From Shumkonia mesophila (lineage in GTDB: Bacteria; Pseudomonadota; Alphaproteobacteria; Rhodospirillales; Shumkoniaceae), in contig NZ_JAOTID010000009.1 of the NCBI RefSeq assembly GCF_026163695.1, positions 62,001 to 126,000 on the forward strand: a stretch of 64,000 nucleotides of DNA, in the 5' to 3' direction. Positions within the stretch are counted from its first letter, which is position 1. Each line of letters begins with the position of its first letter. The translations under genes and the position numbers were made by a program. The notes under the pieces were generated by a model that searched no databases, was not told where the DNA came from, and saw only the letters and a program-made list of their open reading frames with translations. Positions 49,361-62,192 of the stretch are shown piece after piece.

Positions 49361-50098
49361 CAGTAGTCCCCCAGATAGGCCCGGCGCACCGCCACGTCGG
49401 CGCGGATGGCGTCGGGCGCGCCGGTGGCGAGCGCCCGGCCCTTGACCAGGACGGTGACGACGTCGGCCAGCGCGAACACCACGTCCATGTCGTGCTCGAT
49501 CAGAAGGATAGTCACCTCGCCCTTTAGGGGCTTCAGGATCTCCATCATGCGGCGGCTTTCGGCTTGGCCCATGCCAGCCATCGGCTCGTCGAGCAGCAGC
49601 ATGGTCGGCCCGGTGGCCAGCACCATGGCGATTTCCAGCTGCCGCTGCTCGCCATGCGCGAGGTCGGTGACCTTGATGGCGGCGCGTTCCCCCAGGCCGA
49701 CCCGTTCCAGGACGGCTCTGGCCGGCGCCCGCAAGCTGTCGTCCAGCCGGGCGTCGGTCCAGAAACGGAAGCTGTGCGGGCGCTGCGCCTGGATGGCCAG
49801 CGCCACGTTGTCCAGCGCCGAGAAGGTGGGAAACACGCTGGTGATCTGATAGGAGCGCTGCAACCCGGCACGGGCCCGCCGGTGGGTCGGCCAGTCGGTG
49901 ACGTCGCGGCCCTCGAAGCGGATGCGCCCGGCATCGGGCGCCATCTCGCCCGACAGCTGGGCCACCGCCGTCGACTTGCCGGCGCCGTTGGGGCCGATCA
50001 GCGCATGGATGGCGCCACGCCGAATGGCCAGGTTGAGCCCGTCGCTGGCGGTCACTGCGCCGAAGCATTTGGTCAGCCCGATGGCTTCCAGGATGGCG

Positions 50099-50106
<8 letters not shown>
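49360..50106 (-). CDS. livG: Branched-chain amino acid/amide ABC transporter ATP-binding protein LivG
   Basis: Cytoplasmic ATPase of 248 residues: Walker A GPNGAGKST, QRSYQITSVFP Q-loop, LAHGEQRQLEIAMVLA signature, MLLLDEPMAGM Walker B, LLIEHDMDVV H-loop. It overlaps livM by eight bases and livF by four, so the ATPase pair is tightly coupled to the permeases. Confidence 0.92.
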
Positions 50107-51088
<982 letters not shown>

Positions 51089-51090
51089 CG

Positions 51091-52014
51091 TCAACCCCCG
51101 TAGGCCTGGAACAGGCCGCGCGGCCGCCAGATGAGGACGGCGGCCATCAGCAGGTAGATGGCGACACTGGAGATGGAGGCGCCGATGCTGTCGGCCGCCG
51201 CCGGGTCGAGCGCGGCGCGCATGGCCAGCGGCAGGAAGGCCCGGCCGTAAGTGTCGACGAGGCCGACCAGGAGGGCGCCGGCCAGCGCGCCGCGCACCGA
51301 GCCGATGCCGCCGATGATGATGACGACGAAGGTGAGGATGAGGATCTGCTCGCCCATGCCCACCTCGACGGCCAGCATCGGCCCGGCCAGGGCGCCGGCC
51401 AGCCCGGCCAGCATGGCGCCGATGGCGAACACCACGGTGAACAGGCGGTCGATGTCGACGCCCAGCGCCCCCACCATGTCGCGATGCGTCGCCCCAGCAC
51501 GGATCAACATGCCGGTGCGGGTGTTGACGATGAGGTAGCGCAGGCCGAGCCCGACCGCGAGGCCCACCCCGATGATGAACAGCCGATAGGCCGGATAGGG
51601 AATGCCGGGGATGATCTCGACGGTGCCCGAGAGGGCGGCCGGCGGCGACAGGAAAAGGGCCTGCGGCCCCCACATGATCTTGACCAGCTCGTTGAAGAAC
51701 AGGATGACGCCGAAGGTGGCCAGCACCTGATCCAGGTGGTCGCGTTTATAAAGCTTGCGCAGCGCCGTCATTTCGATCGTCGCCCCCACCAGCCCGGCCG
51801 CCGCCAAGGCCGCCAGGACGCCGATCGTGAAGCTGCCCGAGGCCTTGGTCGCCGTGGCCGCCACATAGGCCCCCACCATGTAGAGGGTGCCGTGCGCCAG
51901 GTTGATCAGGTGCATGATGCCGAACACCAGCGTCAGCCCGGCGGCCAGCAGGAACAGCATGACGCCCTGCTGCAGGCCGTTCAGCGTCTGCTCGAGGAAA
52001 AGCTGGGCGGTCAT
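51091..52014 (-). CDS. livH: Branched-chain amino acid/amide ABC transporter permease LivH
   Basis: Inner-membrane permease of 307 residues beginning MTAQLFLEQTLNGLQQGVMLFLLAAGLTLVFG, the usual LivH start. It includes GIMHLINLAHGTLYMVGAYV, ATFGVILFFNELVKIMWG, and the cytoplasmic GGIGSVRGALAGALLVG. It follows livK by 55 bases. ATG 52014 has only a weak GAG upstream but matches the family start. Confidence 0.92.
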   Translation of the reverse strand: MTAQLFLEQTLNGLQQGVMLFLLAAGLTLVFGIMHLINLAHGTLYMVGAYVAATATKASGSFTIGVLAALAAAGLVGATIEMTALRKLYKRDHLDQVLATFGVILFFNELVKIMWGPQALFLSPPAALSGTVEIIPGIPYPAYRLFIIGVGLAVGLGLRYLIVNTRTGMLIRAGATHRDMVGALGVDIDRLFTVVFAIGAMLAGLAGALAGPMLAVEVGMGEQILILTFVVIIIGGIGSVRGALAGALLVGLVDTYGRAFLPLAMRAALDPAAADSIGASISSVAIYLLMAAVLIWRPRGLFQAYGG

Positions 52015-52069
52015 CGGCAACTCATTCGTGGACGGGAGCCCGGGGGGGCGAACCCCCGCCACGGGGTCC

Positions 52070-53242
52070 TTACATCTTGCACTCGGCGGCGTAGGCGTCC
52101 TGGTGGTCGGTGAACACCTTGCGGATGGTCTTGTTGGTCACCGTATCGCCCTCCTTGACCACCTCGCGGATATAGATGTCCTGGATCGGGTGGTTGTTGG
52201 GACCGAACTTGAACTTGCCGCGCACCGAGGGGAAGTCGGCCTTCTTGAGGGCGGCGCGGACGGCGTCGGCCTGGCTCATGTCGCCCTTGACGGCAGCGAT
52301 GGCGGAATCGATCAGCAGCGCCGCGTCGTAGGCTTGGGCGGCATAAAGCGACGGCTTGCGGCCGTAGGCCTTGCGGAAGGCCGCGACGAACACCTTGTTG
52401 GCGGCGTTGTCCAGGTCCCAGGTGTACTCGCTGGAATTGAAGGCGCCGACGGCAGCGTCGCCGACCGCCGACAGAATGCCCTCGTCGAACGAGAAGCCGG
52501 GGCCGAACAGTGGGATCTCCTTGATCAGTCCGGCCTGGGCATACTGCTTGACGAAGTTGACGCCCATGCCGCCGGGCAGGAAAAAGAAGACGCCCTCGGG
52601 CTTGGCAGCGCGCAGGTTGGCGATCTCGGCGGCATAGTCCACCTGGCCCAGCGTGGTATAGACCTCGGCCACCACCTCGCCCTTGTAGAAGCGCTTGAAG
52701 CCGGTGATCGAATCCTTGCCGGCCGGATAGTTGGGAGCCAGCAGGTAGACCCGCTTCAGGCCCTTGTCGGTGACGTACTGGCCCGCCGCCTCGTGCAGGT
52801 TGTCGTTCTGGTAGGCGGCGTTGAAGTAGTTCTTGTCGCATCCCTTGCCGGCCAGTTCGTGAGGGCCGGCGTTGGTGCTGACGTAGATCTTGCCCTCGCG
52901 GGTCACCGACGGCACCACGGCGATCGCCAGGTTGGACCAGACGATGCCGGTGACGATGTCGACATCGTCTTTCTTGAGGAAGCGGGTGACGATTTGCTTG
53001 GCGTTCTCGACCTTCTGGGCATCGTCGGCGACGATCAATTCGGTCGGGACTCCGCCCAGCTTGCCGCCTTTCAGATCGATGGCCAGTTGGAAGGCGTCGC
53101 GGGCATCGACGCCCAACGCGGCGCCACCCCCCGACAGCGTGGTGATCATGCCGATCTTGACCGGCTTGTCGGCCGCCGTGGCCGCTCCCGAAACGATGGC
53201 GCCGGCCATCGTCGCGGCAAGAATTGTCTGGATGCGCGTCAT
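52070..53242 (-). CDS. livK: Periplasmic amino acid/amide-binding protein (LivK-like)
   Basis: Secreted binding protein of 390 residues, first gene of the livKHMGF-hydrolase-PrpD operon. A signal peptide (MTRIQTILAATMAGAIVSG, cleavage near ATAA) precedes a Leu/Ile/Val-binding fold with KIGMITTLSGGGAALGVDARDAFQLAID, IYVSTNAGPHELAGKGCDKNYF and AAQAYDAALLIDSAI. In this branch substrates range from branched-chain amino acids to aromatic acids and amides; the downstream hydrolase and PrpD-like enzyme argue against plain leucine uptake. The ATG at 53242 has GGGGAT upstream. The 126-base upstream gap shows no distinctive site. Confidence 0.88.
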   Translation of the reverse strand: MTRIQTILAATMAGAIVSGAATAADKPVKIGMITTLSGGGAALGVDARDAFQLAIDLKGGKLGGVPTELIVADDAQKVENAKQIVTRFLKKDDVDIVTGIVWSNLAIAVVPSVTREGKIYVSTNAGPHELAGKGCDKNYFNAAYQNDNLHEAAGQYVTDKGLKRVYLLAPNYPAGKDSITGFKRFYKGEVVAEVYTTLGQVDYAAEIANLRAAKPEGVFFFLPGGMGVNFVKQYAQAGLIKEIPLFGPGFSFDEGILSAVGDAAVGAFNSSEYTWDLDNAANKVFVAAFRKAYGRKPSLYAAQAYDAALLIDSAIAAVKGDMSQADAVRAALKKADFPSVRGKFKFGPNNHPIQDIYIREVVKEGDTVTNKTIRKVFTDHQDAYAAECKM

Positions 53243-53368
53243 GGTATCCCCGTCTCCCTCTCTGCCTGCTGCCTCGCCCAAGGGTTCTGTCCCCTGTCGG
53301 ACCCTCGGCCGCCGACGAACCTAGGACAGGCCCGTCATCCTGACAAGCGCCGCGAGCGATTCTGCCTG

Positions 53369-53982
<614 letters not shown>

Positions 53983-53986
<4 letters not shown>

Positions 53987-54675
53987 GATCTGAACAGCCT
54001 CGTGTATTGGGTTTCGTGTTTCATCGACGTCCAATCGGCCATGACGGCGGCACCGCCCAGGTCCTTCCACGGCCGCGACAGGGCGGCCGCCGCCGCCGCG
54101 ATGACGGCCGCCTCCAGGCGGGCGATCGTCCGCTGGCCGTCGGTCTGGCCCAACGGGATCAGCCGCACGCCGGCCGACACCAGGTTGGCGGCGAACGCGT
54201 GCAGATAGACGACCAGCGATTCGCGAAGTGGCGCTCCCAGGCGGGCCGCCGCCGCCGCCACCGCCACCGCGTGGGCCGGGCGGACGGTCGCCTCGGCCAG
54301 TTCGGCCGCCCAGGCGTCAAGCCAGGGATCGGGCCAGACGGCGCGCACGGTATCGAGAAAGGCCTGCCCCTGGCTGCGGCTTTCGAGCGCCGCTTCGGCG
54401 CTGCCGCGCAAGGCGTCGGCCCAGCCGACGGCGTCGGCGAGGGCCGATCCGTCGCCAGCGTCGACGGCCGTCCAGGCGGCGCGGAAGAAATCGGCGTCGA
54501 GACGCCCGGCACCGAACGAAAGCACGCCTTCGATCCACACCGCCAGGCCGTCGGCATCCTTGATCAGCCCCGCCTCGACCGCATACTCGATGCCGTGCGA
54601 ATAGGTATAGCCGCCGATCGGAAACGACGGCGACAGCCAGGCCATCAGGCGGAGCAGGATGGCGCCGTCGATCAC
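53983..54675 (-). CDS. ureF: Urease accessory protein UreF
   Basis: Helical accessory protein of 230 residues, acting with UreD and UreG to load nickel. The start region [26 protein letters not shown] and the C-terminal [22 protein letters not shown] are typical. The GTG at 54675 overlaps the ureE stop (GTGA), which supports this start and translational coupling; an internal ATG at 54645 would remove conserved residues. Confidence 0.92.
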
Positions 54676-55196
54676 GCCGCCGTTCCCCCGTGTCCATGGC
54701 CGTGGCGGTGCCCATGCTCGTGGCCGTGGTCGTGGCCGTGGTCGTGGCCATGCCCGGATGGGTCGGCATACGCCCCCGGTTCCGGCTGGAAGGGGGCGCG
54801 GGTTTCCATCACCACCGCCCCCAGCCCCTCCACCATGTCCTTCAGCACGTGGTCGGCCAGGATGCGCAATCGGCCGCCGGTGAGCACCTGGAGCGGCGTG
54901 TGGCGATTGCCGATGTGCCAGGCCACGCGGGCGGCATGGCCGGCCCCGGTGCAGCGGATGTCGAGCACCGCCTCCTCGGCGGCCTTGACGGCCACGAAGC
55001 CGCCGCCTTCGAGGGCCAGGCCGTCGCCTTCGGCCAGCAACACCGCCCGTTCGAGGTCGAGCATGAAGGGCTGGCCGGCGTCGTCGGTCAGGCGCAGGCG
55101 CCGCCGGTGGCGCTCGTCGAACGGCAGCGTCACCGTCGCCGTCGCTTCGCGGGAGGGCCAGCTTCCGGCCGCATGATGGATGATGGCGCGGCGCAT
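54672..55196 (-). CDS. ureE: Urease nickel metallochaperone UreE
   Basis: Cytoplasmic nickel carrier of 174 residues. The N-terminal UreE domain is followed by the metal-binding domain with WHIGNRHTPLQVL and ILADHVLKDMVEGLGA. The C-terminus is a His-rich tail of alternating His-Gly/Asp (about residues 148-170), a nickel-storage feature. It begins two bases after the ureC stop. Confidence 0.93.
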   Translation of the reverse strand: MRRAIIHHAAGSWPSREATATVTLPFDERHRRRLRLTDDAGQPFMLDLERAVLLAEGDGLALEGGGFVAVKAAEEAVLDIRCTGAGHAARVAWHIGNRHTPLQVLTGGRLRILADHVLKDMVEGLGAVVMETRAPFQPEPGAYADPSGHGHDHGHDHGHEHGHRHGHGHGGTAA

Positions 55197-55198
55197 GG

Positions 55199-56908
<1,710 letters not shown>

Positions 56909-56912
56909 GGTC

Positions 56913-57224
56913 CTACCCCTTGAGCGGGCCGTCGACGCGCCCGTTGAAGCCGATCACCGTGCGCGTCCCGGCATAGGCGATAAGCGTGACGTCCCGCGAC
57001 TGTCCGGGCTCGAAGCGCACCGCCGAGCCGGCGGGAATGTCAAGGCGCATGCCCCGCGTCTTGGCGCGATCGAAAGCCAGCGCGTCGTTGGTCTCGAAGA
57101 AATGATAGTGCGAGCCGACCTGGATGGGCCGATCGCCGGTGTTGGCGACGGTCACCGTCACCGCGGCCCGCCCGGCGTTGAGCTCGATCTCGCCGGGCGC
57201 CGTGAAAATCTCGCCAGGAATCAT
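56913..57224 (-). CDS. ureB: Urease beta subunit
   Basis: Structural subunit of 103 residues, beginning [19 protein letters not shown], with [18 protein letters not shown] and [18 protein letters not shown] precedes the ATG. Separate ureA and ureB genes are the usual bacterial arrangement, not the Helicobacter fusion. Confidence 0.97.
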   Translation of the reverse strand: MIPGEIFTAPGEIELNAGRAAVTVTVANTGDRPIQVGSHYHFFETNDALAFDRAKTRGMRLDIPAGSAVRFEPGQSRDVTLIAYAGTRTVIGFNGRVDGPLKG

Positions 57225-57236
57225 CCCAGGCCTCCC

Positions 57237-57539
57237 TCAGCGGATGGGGTTATGGACGGTCACCAGCTTGGTGCCGTCGGGAAAGGTGGCCTCGACCTGG
57301 ATCTCATGGATCATTTCGGCAATCCCTTCCATCACCTGTTCGCGGCGGATCACCTCGCCGCCCGCCTTCATCAGTTCGGCGACAGAGCGGCCATCGCGCG
57401 CGCCCTCGACGACGAAATCGCTGATCAGCGCGATGGCTTCGGGATAATTGAGCTTCACCCCCCGCTCCAGCCGCCGGCGCGCCACCATGGCGGCCATGGC
57501 GACCAGCAGCTTGTCCTTTTCCCGTGGTGACAGGTTCAC
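57237..57539 (-). CDS. ureA: Urease gamma subunit
   Basis: Structural subunit of 100 residues: [65 protein letters not shown]. The start is the GTG at 57539, preceded by GGGGGAAGG; this restores the family N-terminus, although the frame stays open upstream. Confidence 0.96.
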   Translation of the reverse strand: MNLSPREKDKLLVAMAAMVARRRLERGVKLNYPEAIALISDFVVEGARDGRSVAELMKAGGEVIRREQVMEGIAEMIHEIQVEATFPDGTKLVTVHNPIR

Positions 57540-57561
57540 GACCTTCCCCCTCTTCAGACGC

Positions 57562-58455
57562 TCAAATGTGCCACAGCCGCGGCAGCCGGGCCGGCAGGCC
57601 CGCCACCTCCCGGCGAAAGCCGGCCCAGAAGGCGCCGTAGGCGCGGCGCAGGGCCGCCCCTTCGGCGGCCAGGAAGCGCGCCACCAGAACGCCATTCACC
57701 ACCGTGGCGGCGCAGCGGACTCCCTCGCCCGTTTCCTCCAGCAGCGCGCGGGCGGCCGCGAGCCGCGCCGCCGCGTCGTCGCCAACGTAAACGGCGGTGG
57801 CGCAGGCAACGGCACCACCCAGACCGGCCGGATGGTTAAGCACGCCAGCCATGTCGCCCTCGATATGGAGCGCATCGGCCCACCTCAGGCGCCCATCTTT
57901 GCGCACCTCCCAGGTGTCGCGCAGCAGACCGGCGCGCAGCCGTTCGCCCATGGCGGCGCGGCCCAGCGCCAGCATCTCGCCGGCCAGCACGCGCGCCCCC
58001 GGCGCCGCCTCGATCACGGTCAGCCGTCGCAAGCGGGCGCCGTCGAAGACGATGGTCTCCTGCGGCAGCCATTCCAGCCAGGCGTCCGGCCCGGCGTGCA
58101 GCCGCATGTCGATCCGGCAGTCGGCGCCGGCCGAACGGTAGATCTTCTCGGCCGCCTGGGGGCTCGCCAGCACGGCTGTTCCTTCGCCGGCGGCGATGCG
58201 CACGGCGATCTCGTCGCCACCGACCAGGCCGCCAGACGTGGTGACCAGAATGGCGCTCGTCAGTTCGCCCGAAGGAGGCGTCGGAAAGAGAACGCGCAAC
58301 GGATCGTGCTGGAACAGCGAGGCCAGCGCGGTGCGCCCCTGGCGGCGGGCGAAGACGACATCGGCTTTCCCGCGCACGCCGGGACCGGACGCGTAGCGCA
58401 GGGCGGCGGGCGTCGCCGGAACTTCGGCATGGCGGACTGCCGTCCCTATCGTCAT
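57562..58455 (-). CDS. ureD: Urease accessory protein UreD
   Basis: Accessory protein of 297 residues that binds apo-urease and recruits Ure[35 protein letters not shown]-like [15 protein letters not shown], and [18 protein letters not shown] are typical UreD blocks. The ATG at 58455 with CGGGGGAACGC upstream starts the ureDABCEFG operon. Its upstream region is shared with a divergent symporter. Confidence 0.93.
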   Translation of the reverse strand: MTIGTAVRHAEVPATPAALRYASGPGVRGKADVVFARRQGRTALASLFQHDPLRVLFPTPPSGELTSAILVTTSGGLVGGDEIAVRIAAGEGTAVLASPQAAEKIYRSAGADCRIDMRLHAGPDAWLEWLPQETIVFDGARLRRLTVIEAAPGARVLAGEMLALGRAAMGERLRAGLLRDTWEVRKDGRLRWADALHIEGDMAGVLNHPAGLGGAVACATAVYVGDDAAARLAAARALLEETGEGVRCAATVVNGVLVARFLAAEGAALRRAYGAFWAGFRREVAGLPARLPRLWHI

Positions 58456-58695
58456 TGCGTTCCCCCGGCCACGGCCCGCGACGATCCCCCTGGAGGCGAA
58501 CCGTGCGAAGTCTTTGATGCTGACCGGTTCAGCAAGATGCGGGCCAACCGGGCCGCCGCCGCGGATCGCCGACACAGGGGACGTTTTCAGGCGTCTTCAT
58601 GCCTGAAGACAGGGCGTCGGTGTCCATTCTTTGCCCATCCGCCTAATAAACGGGCGGTTTTCGCCACCAGCTTGCAGGGGAGCCGCCGCGTTGGG

Positions 58696-58728
58696 CATAT
58701 ATTTTTCCGATAAGCGGAAAAATATATG
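58696..58728. promoter_or_regulatory. Perfect dyad upstream of the urea-associated symporter, site 1
   Basis: CATATATTTTTCCG (58696-58709) and CGGAAAAATATATG (58715-58728) are perfect 14-bp arms around ATAAG. The core TTTCCG-N5-CGGAAA recurs 53 bp away. The gap 58456-58900 (445 bases) contains this, site 2, a promoter-like sequence, and a 7-bp repeat TTCAGGC/GCCTGAA (58586-58607). Confidence 0.6.
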
Positions 58729-58753
58729 TGGCAAAAAACAGCGACGGTTTTTA

Positions 58754-58776
58754 TTATTTCCGCTCAACGGAAATAA
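58754..58776. promoter_or_regulatory. Dyad upstream of the urea-associated symporter, site 2
   Basis: TTATTTCCG (58754-58762) and CGGAAATAA (58768-58776) are perfect 9-bp arms around CTCAA. It shares TTTCCG-N5-CGGAAA with site 1; the centres are 53 bp apart, about five helical turns, so a protein bound at both would sit on the same DNA face. Confidence 0.6.
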
Positions 58777-58820
58777 ATGCTGCCGCCGTCGCCGGCGTCA
58801 GCCGTTTCCGGAACCTCTTT

Positions 58821-58849
58821 TTGACACGACCAGCCATCTCGTGATATCC
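58821..58849 (+). promoter_or_regulatory. Candidate promoter of the symporter gene
   Basis: TTGACA (58821-58826) is followed after 16-17 bases by GATATC/ATATCC (58843-58849). The leader of about 45 bases contains an 18-bp A/T palindrome (AATTTTTAATTAAAAATT, about 58865-58882). The two dyads lie upstream of the -35, an activator-type position. Confidence 0.4.
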
Positions 58850-58900
58850 GCCGGTCCTCAGGTTAAATTTTTAATTAAAAATTAAGTTTGGGAGGAAAGC

Positions 58901-60493
58901 TTGGAACATACGGCACCTTTGCCCCAGTGGACCATGTTTGCGATCCTGGCCGCCCAGGGCTTCATCTACATCTTCGCGGTATGGCTGATCGGCCGTACGC
59001 GGGGCGCCACCGCCGAGGCATACCTGACCGGCGGCCGGGACATCGGCCACGGCATGATCAACGCCTCGATCATTGCCACATGGATCTGGGCGGCCACCCT
59101 GATGATCAGCGCGTGGACCGGGTACGTCTATGGCTTCATCGGCCCGTGGTGGTATGCGCTGGGCGCGGTGATTCCGCTGCCGATCATGGCCTACCTGGGC
59201 CGCCAGATTAAGAAGATCGCCCCCAATGTGCGCTCCTATCCGGAATTCATCCGCTTCCGCTTGGACAAGAAGAATCACCTTCTCCACTCGCTGATCGCCA
59301 TCATCGTCAGCTTCTGGGTGGTGCTGATGATCGTCACCGGCGGCGCCGTCATGGGTGTGGCCTTCACCGGGGCGCCGTTCTGGGGGATCGCCATCACCAT
59401 GGTGATCATCTTCATCTCGTATTCGTCGATCGCCGGGCTGTGGGCCAACATCTTCGCCGACACCATCATGACCCTGATCATGTACGTCTGCCTGATCTTC
59501 ATCGCCATCGGCGTGTTCGTCGTGATCGGGCCAAGCGCGATCTATGATGGCGTGGTCGACGTCATCCAGCAGAAGCCGGTGCTGCAACCCGCCCTTTCCG
59601 AGGCCGAACGCGCCAGCCAGTACGACGGCCTCAACTGGTTGAATGTGGCGGGACTGGGTTTCCTGGTCGTCAACACCATCGGCAACCTGGGCGCCGTGCT
59701 GTGCAACCAGACTTACTGGGGTCGGGTCATCGCGTCCGACAATCCGAAGACGGTCTTCAAGTCGTTCATGGCCGCCGCTTTCTGCTGGTGGCCGATTCCG
59801 CTGGCCACCGGCACCGCCCTGGGGGTCGGCGCGCTGGCCCTCGGGCTCACCGTCGGCGAGACCTATGCCGTCGGCGACGCCTTCATCCTGTTCTCGGAAG
59901 CCGAGGCCGTCGCCCCGACCATGGTCTTCATGACCCTGGGCTACGTTGGCCTCGCCACTTTCGTCATCGCGGTCGGCGGCGCCACCGTCAGTACCGGGGC
60001 CGGCGAGATCCTGGCCGTCGTCACCGTGGCGGTGAACGACATCGTGAAGGGGCACCTCAAGAAGGACGCCACCGACCGCCAGATGCTGCTGATGAGCCGT
60101 ATGGGCCTGTTCGTGGTCGCCGCGCTGGTGGTCGCCGTCGTCATCTACTGGCGCGCCATCGGCTTTGGCTTCGCCGGCATGTACCAGGCCATGGGCATCG
60201 CCTTCTCGTCGGCGGTCGTCCCGCTGATCATGGCGGCTTTCTGGACCAAGACAAACCGCGACTCGGTCTTCTGGGCGACCATCGTCGGCTCGGTCTGCGG
60301 CGTCGCCTACTGGGTCCATACCGACATGGATCTGCTGTGGGGGGTGGTCGCCAGCAACATCATCGTCATTGCCGTCTCGGCCCTGATCGCCATTCCGTGG
60401 ACCCTGATCCGGCCGCAGCCGTTCGACTACGGCGGCATGCTCGACTCGGGGTTTCAGATGAATGACCAGCCGGCGCCGGTTACGGCCGAGTAG
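58901..60493 (+). CDS. Sodium:solute symporter family transporter, possibly for urea
   Basis: Inner-membrane transporter of 530 residues with about 13 membrane segments, in the SSS family. Family features include RTRGATAEAYLTGGRDIGHG near the first helix, NASIIATWIWAATLMISAW, GGAVMGVAFTGAP, and NQTYWGRVIASDN. The start codon is TTG at 58901, strongly supported by GGGAGG five bases upstream. It is divergent from ureDABCEFG and followed by a 46-residue membrane protein and then urtBCDE. This context suggests urea or a related nitrogen source (DUR3-like), but other SSS substrates cannot be excluded by sequence. Confidence 0.85.
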   Translation: MEHTAPLPQWTMFAILAAQGFIYIFAVWLIGRTRGATAEAYLTGGRDIGHGMINASIIATWIWAATLMISAWTGYVYGFIGPWWYALGAVIPLPIMAYLGRQIKKIAPNVRSYPEFIRFRLDKKNHLLHSLIAIIVSFWVVLMIVTGGAVMGVAFTGAPFWGIAITMVIIFISYSSIAGLWANIFADTIMTLIMYVCLIFIAIGVFVVIGPSAIYDGVVDVIQQKPVLQPALSEAERASQYDGLNWLNVAGLGFLVVNTIGNLGAVLCNQTYWGRVIASDNPKTVFKSFMAAAFCWWPIPLATGTALGVGALALGLTVGETYAVGDAFILFSEAEAVAPTMVFMTLGYVGLATFVIAVGGATVSTGAGEILAVVTVAVNDIVKGHLKKDATDRQMLLMSRMGLFVVAALVVAVVIYWRAIGFGFAGMYQAMGIAFSSAVVPLIMAAFWTKTNRDSVFWATIVGSVCGVAYWVHTDMDLLWGVVASNIIVIAVSALIAIPWTLIRPQPFDYGGMLDSGFQMNDQPAPVTAE

Positions 60494-60512
60494 ATTTGAG
60501 GAGGCTCAAGCC

Positions 60513-60653
60513 ATGCTTTCGGAATCAGCGTTCATCGTCAACCACTGGATCACCATCCTGTGGCTCGTCGCCGCCGGCCTCTATACGTCCTACGCCATCA
60601 TCGCCGACCTCTGCCACGCCAAGGCGCCGGCCGAGGAGGCGGACGAAAACTGA
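60513..60653 (+). CDS. Small membrane protein, putative symporter accessory subunit
   Basis: 46-residue protein with one membrane helix (about residues 10-31, ITILWLVAAGLYTSYAII) and an acidic tail (AKAPAEEADEN). GAGGAGG lies eight bases before the ATG, and the gene starts 19 bases after the symporter stop. Short membrane partners are found directly after some SSS symporters, so a role in stabilising or regulating the upstream transporter is likely. A strong terminator follows. Confidence 0.75.
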   Translation: MLSESAFIVNHWITILWLVAAGLYTSYAIIADLCHAKAPAEEADEN

Positions 60654-60681
60654 CCTCCGCTCGTTTCGTCAGTCAGACTGA

Positions 60682-60717
60682 GCCTCCGGGCCGGCATCGG
60701 TCCGGAGGCCTTTTTTT
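60682..60717 (+). terminator. Intrinsic terminator after the symporter operon
   Basis: GCCTCCGG (60682-60689) pairs with CCGGAGGC (60702-60709), and a run of seven T follows (60711-60717). It lies 28 bases after the small membrane protein stop and just before the converging urtE end. Confidence 0.9.
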
Positions 60718-60720
60718 GTC

Positions 60721-61416
60721 TCAGACGGTCAGGTAGCGGCGGACGTCGTCTTCGACCATCGCCGCCCCCGTTCCCGCCAGAACCACCTCGCCGCGATCCA
60801 TGACGGCGAAGGTGTCGGCCAATCCGCGGGCAAAGTCGAAATACTGCTCGACCAGCAGGATCGCCATGTCGCCGCGCCCGGCCAGCAGGCGGATCACCCG
60901 CTCGATGTCCTTGATGATGGACGGCTGGATGCCCTCGGTCGGTTCGTCCAGCACCAGCAGGCGCGGCCGCGTCACCAGGGCTCGGGCGATGGCCAGCTGC
61001 TGCTGCTGACCGCCCGACAGGTCGCCGCCGCGCCGGCCCAGCATGTTGCGCAACACGGGGAACAGGTCGAACACCTCGTCGGGCACGTGGCGCAGGCTTC
61101 TGGGCAGCGCCGCGAAGCCGGTGTGCAAATTCTCCTCGACGGTCAGCAGCGGAAAGATCTCGCGGCCCTGGGGCACGAAGGCGATGCCGCGCGCCGCCCG
61201 CTCGTAAGAGGGCAGGTCGGTGATGTCCTCGTCCTCCCAGACGATGCGCCCGGAGCGCACCGCCTGTTGACCGACGATGGCGCGCAGCAGGCTGGTCTTG
61301 CCGACCCCGTTGCGCCCCATCACGCAGGCGACCTTGCCCTTCTCGGCCGCCAGCTCGACGCGGCGCAGGGCCTGGCTGGCCCCGTAGAAAAGATCGATTC
61401 CCGCGACCGCCAGCAT
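60721..61416 (-). CDS. urtE: Urea ABC transporter ATP-binding protein UrtE
   Basis: Cytoplasmic ATPase of 231 residues. It begins MLAVAGIDLFYGASQALRRV and has Walker A GRNGVGKTS, AFVPQGREIFPLLTVEENL, LSGGQQQQLAIARAL, and LDEPTEGIQPSIIKDIERVI, the last a strong UrtE signature that separates it from LivF. It is the last gene of urtBCDE, eight bases after urtD. Confidence 0.94.
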   Translation of the reverse strand: MLAVAGIDLFYGASQALRRVELAAEKGKVACVMGRNGVGKTSLLRAIVGQQAVRSGRIVWEDEDITDLPSYERAARGIAFVPQGREIFPLLTVEENLHTGFAALPRSLRHVPDEVFDLFPVLRNMLGRRGGDLSGGQQQQLAIARALVTRPRLLVLDEPTEGIQPSIIKDIERVIRLLAGRGDMAILLVEQYFDFARGLADTFAVMDRGEVVLAGTGAAMVEDDVRRYLTV

Positions 61417-61424
61417 GGCTCCCC

Positions 61425-62188
<764 letters not shown>

Positions 62189-62192
<4 letters not shown>

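Noticed and set aside
54690-54760. Short direct repeats suggestive of a CRISPR-like or tandem array
   Set aside because: They encode the alternating His-Gly/Asp nickel-binding tail of UreE; there are no spacers.
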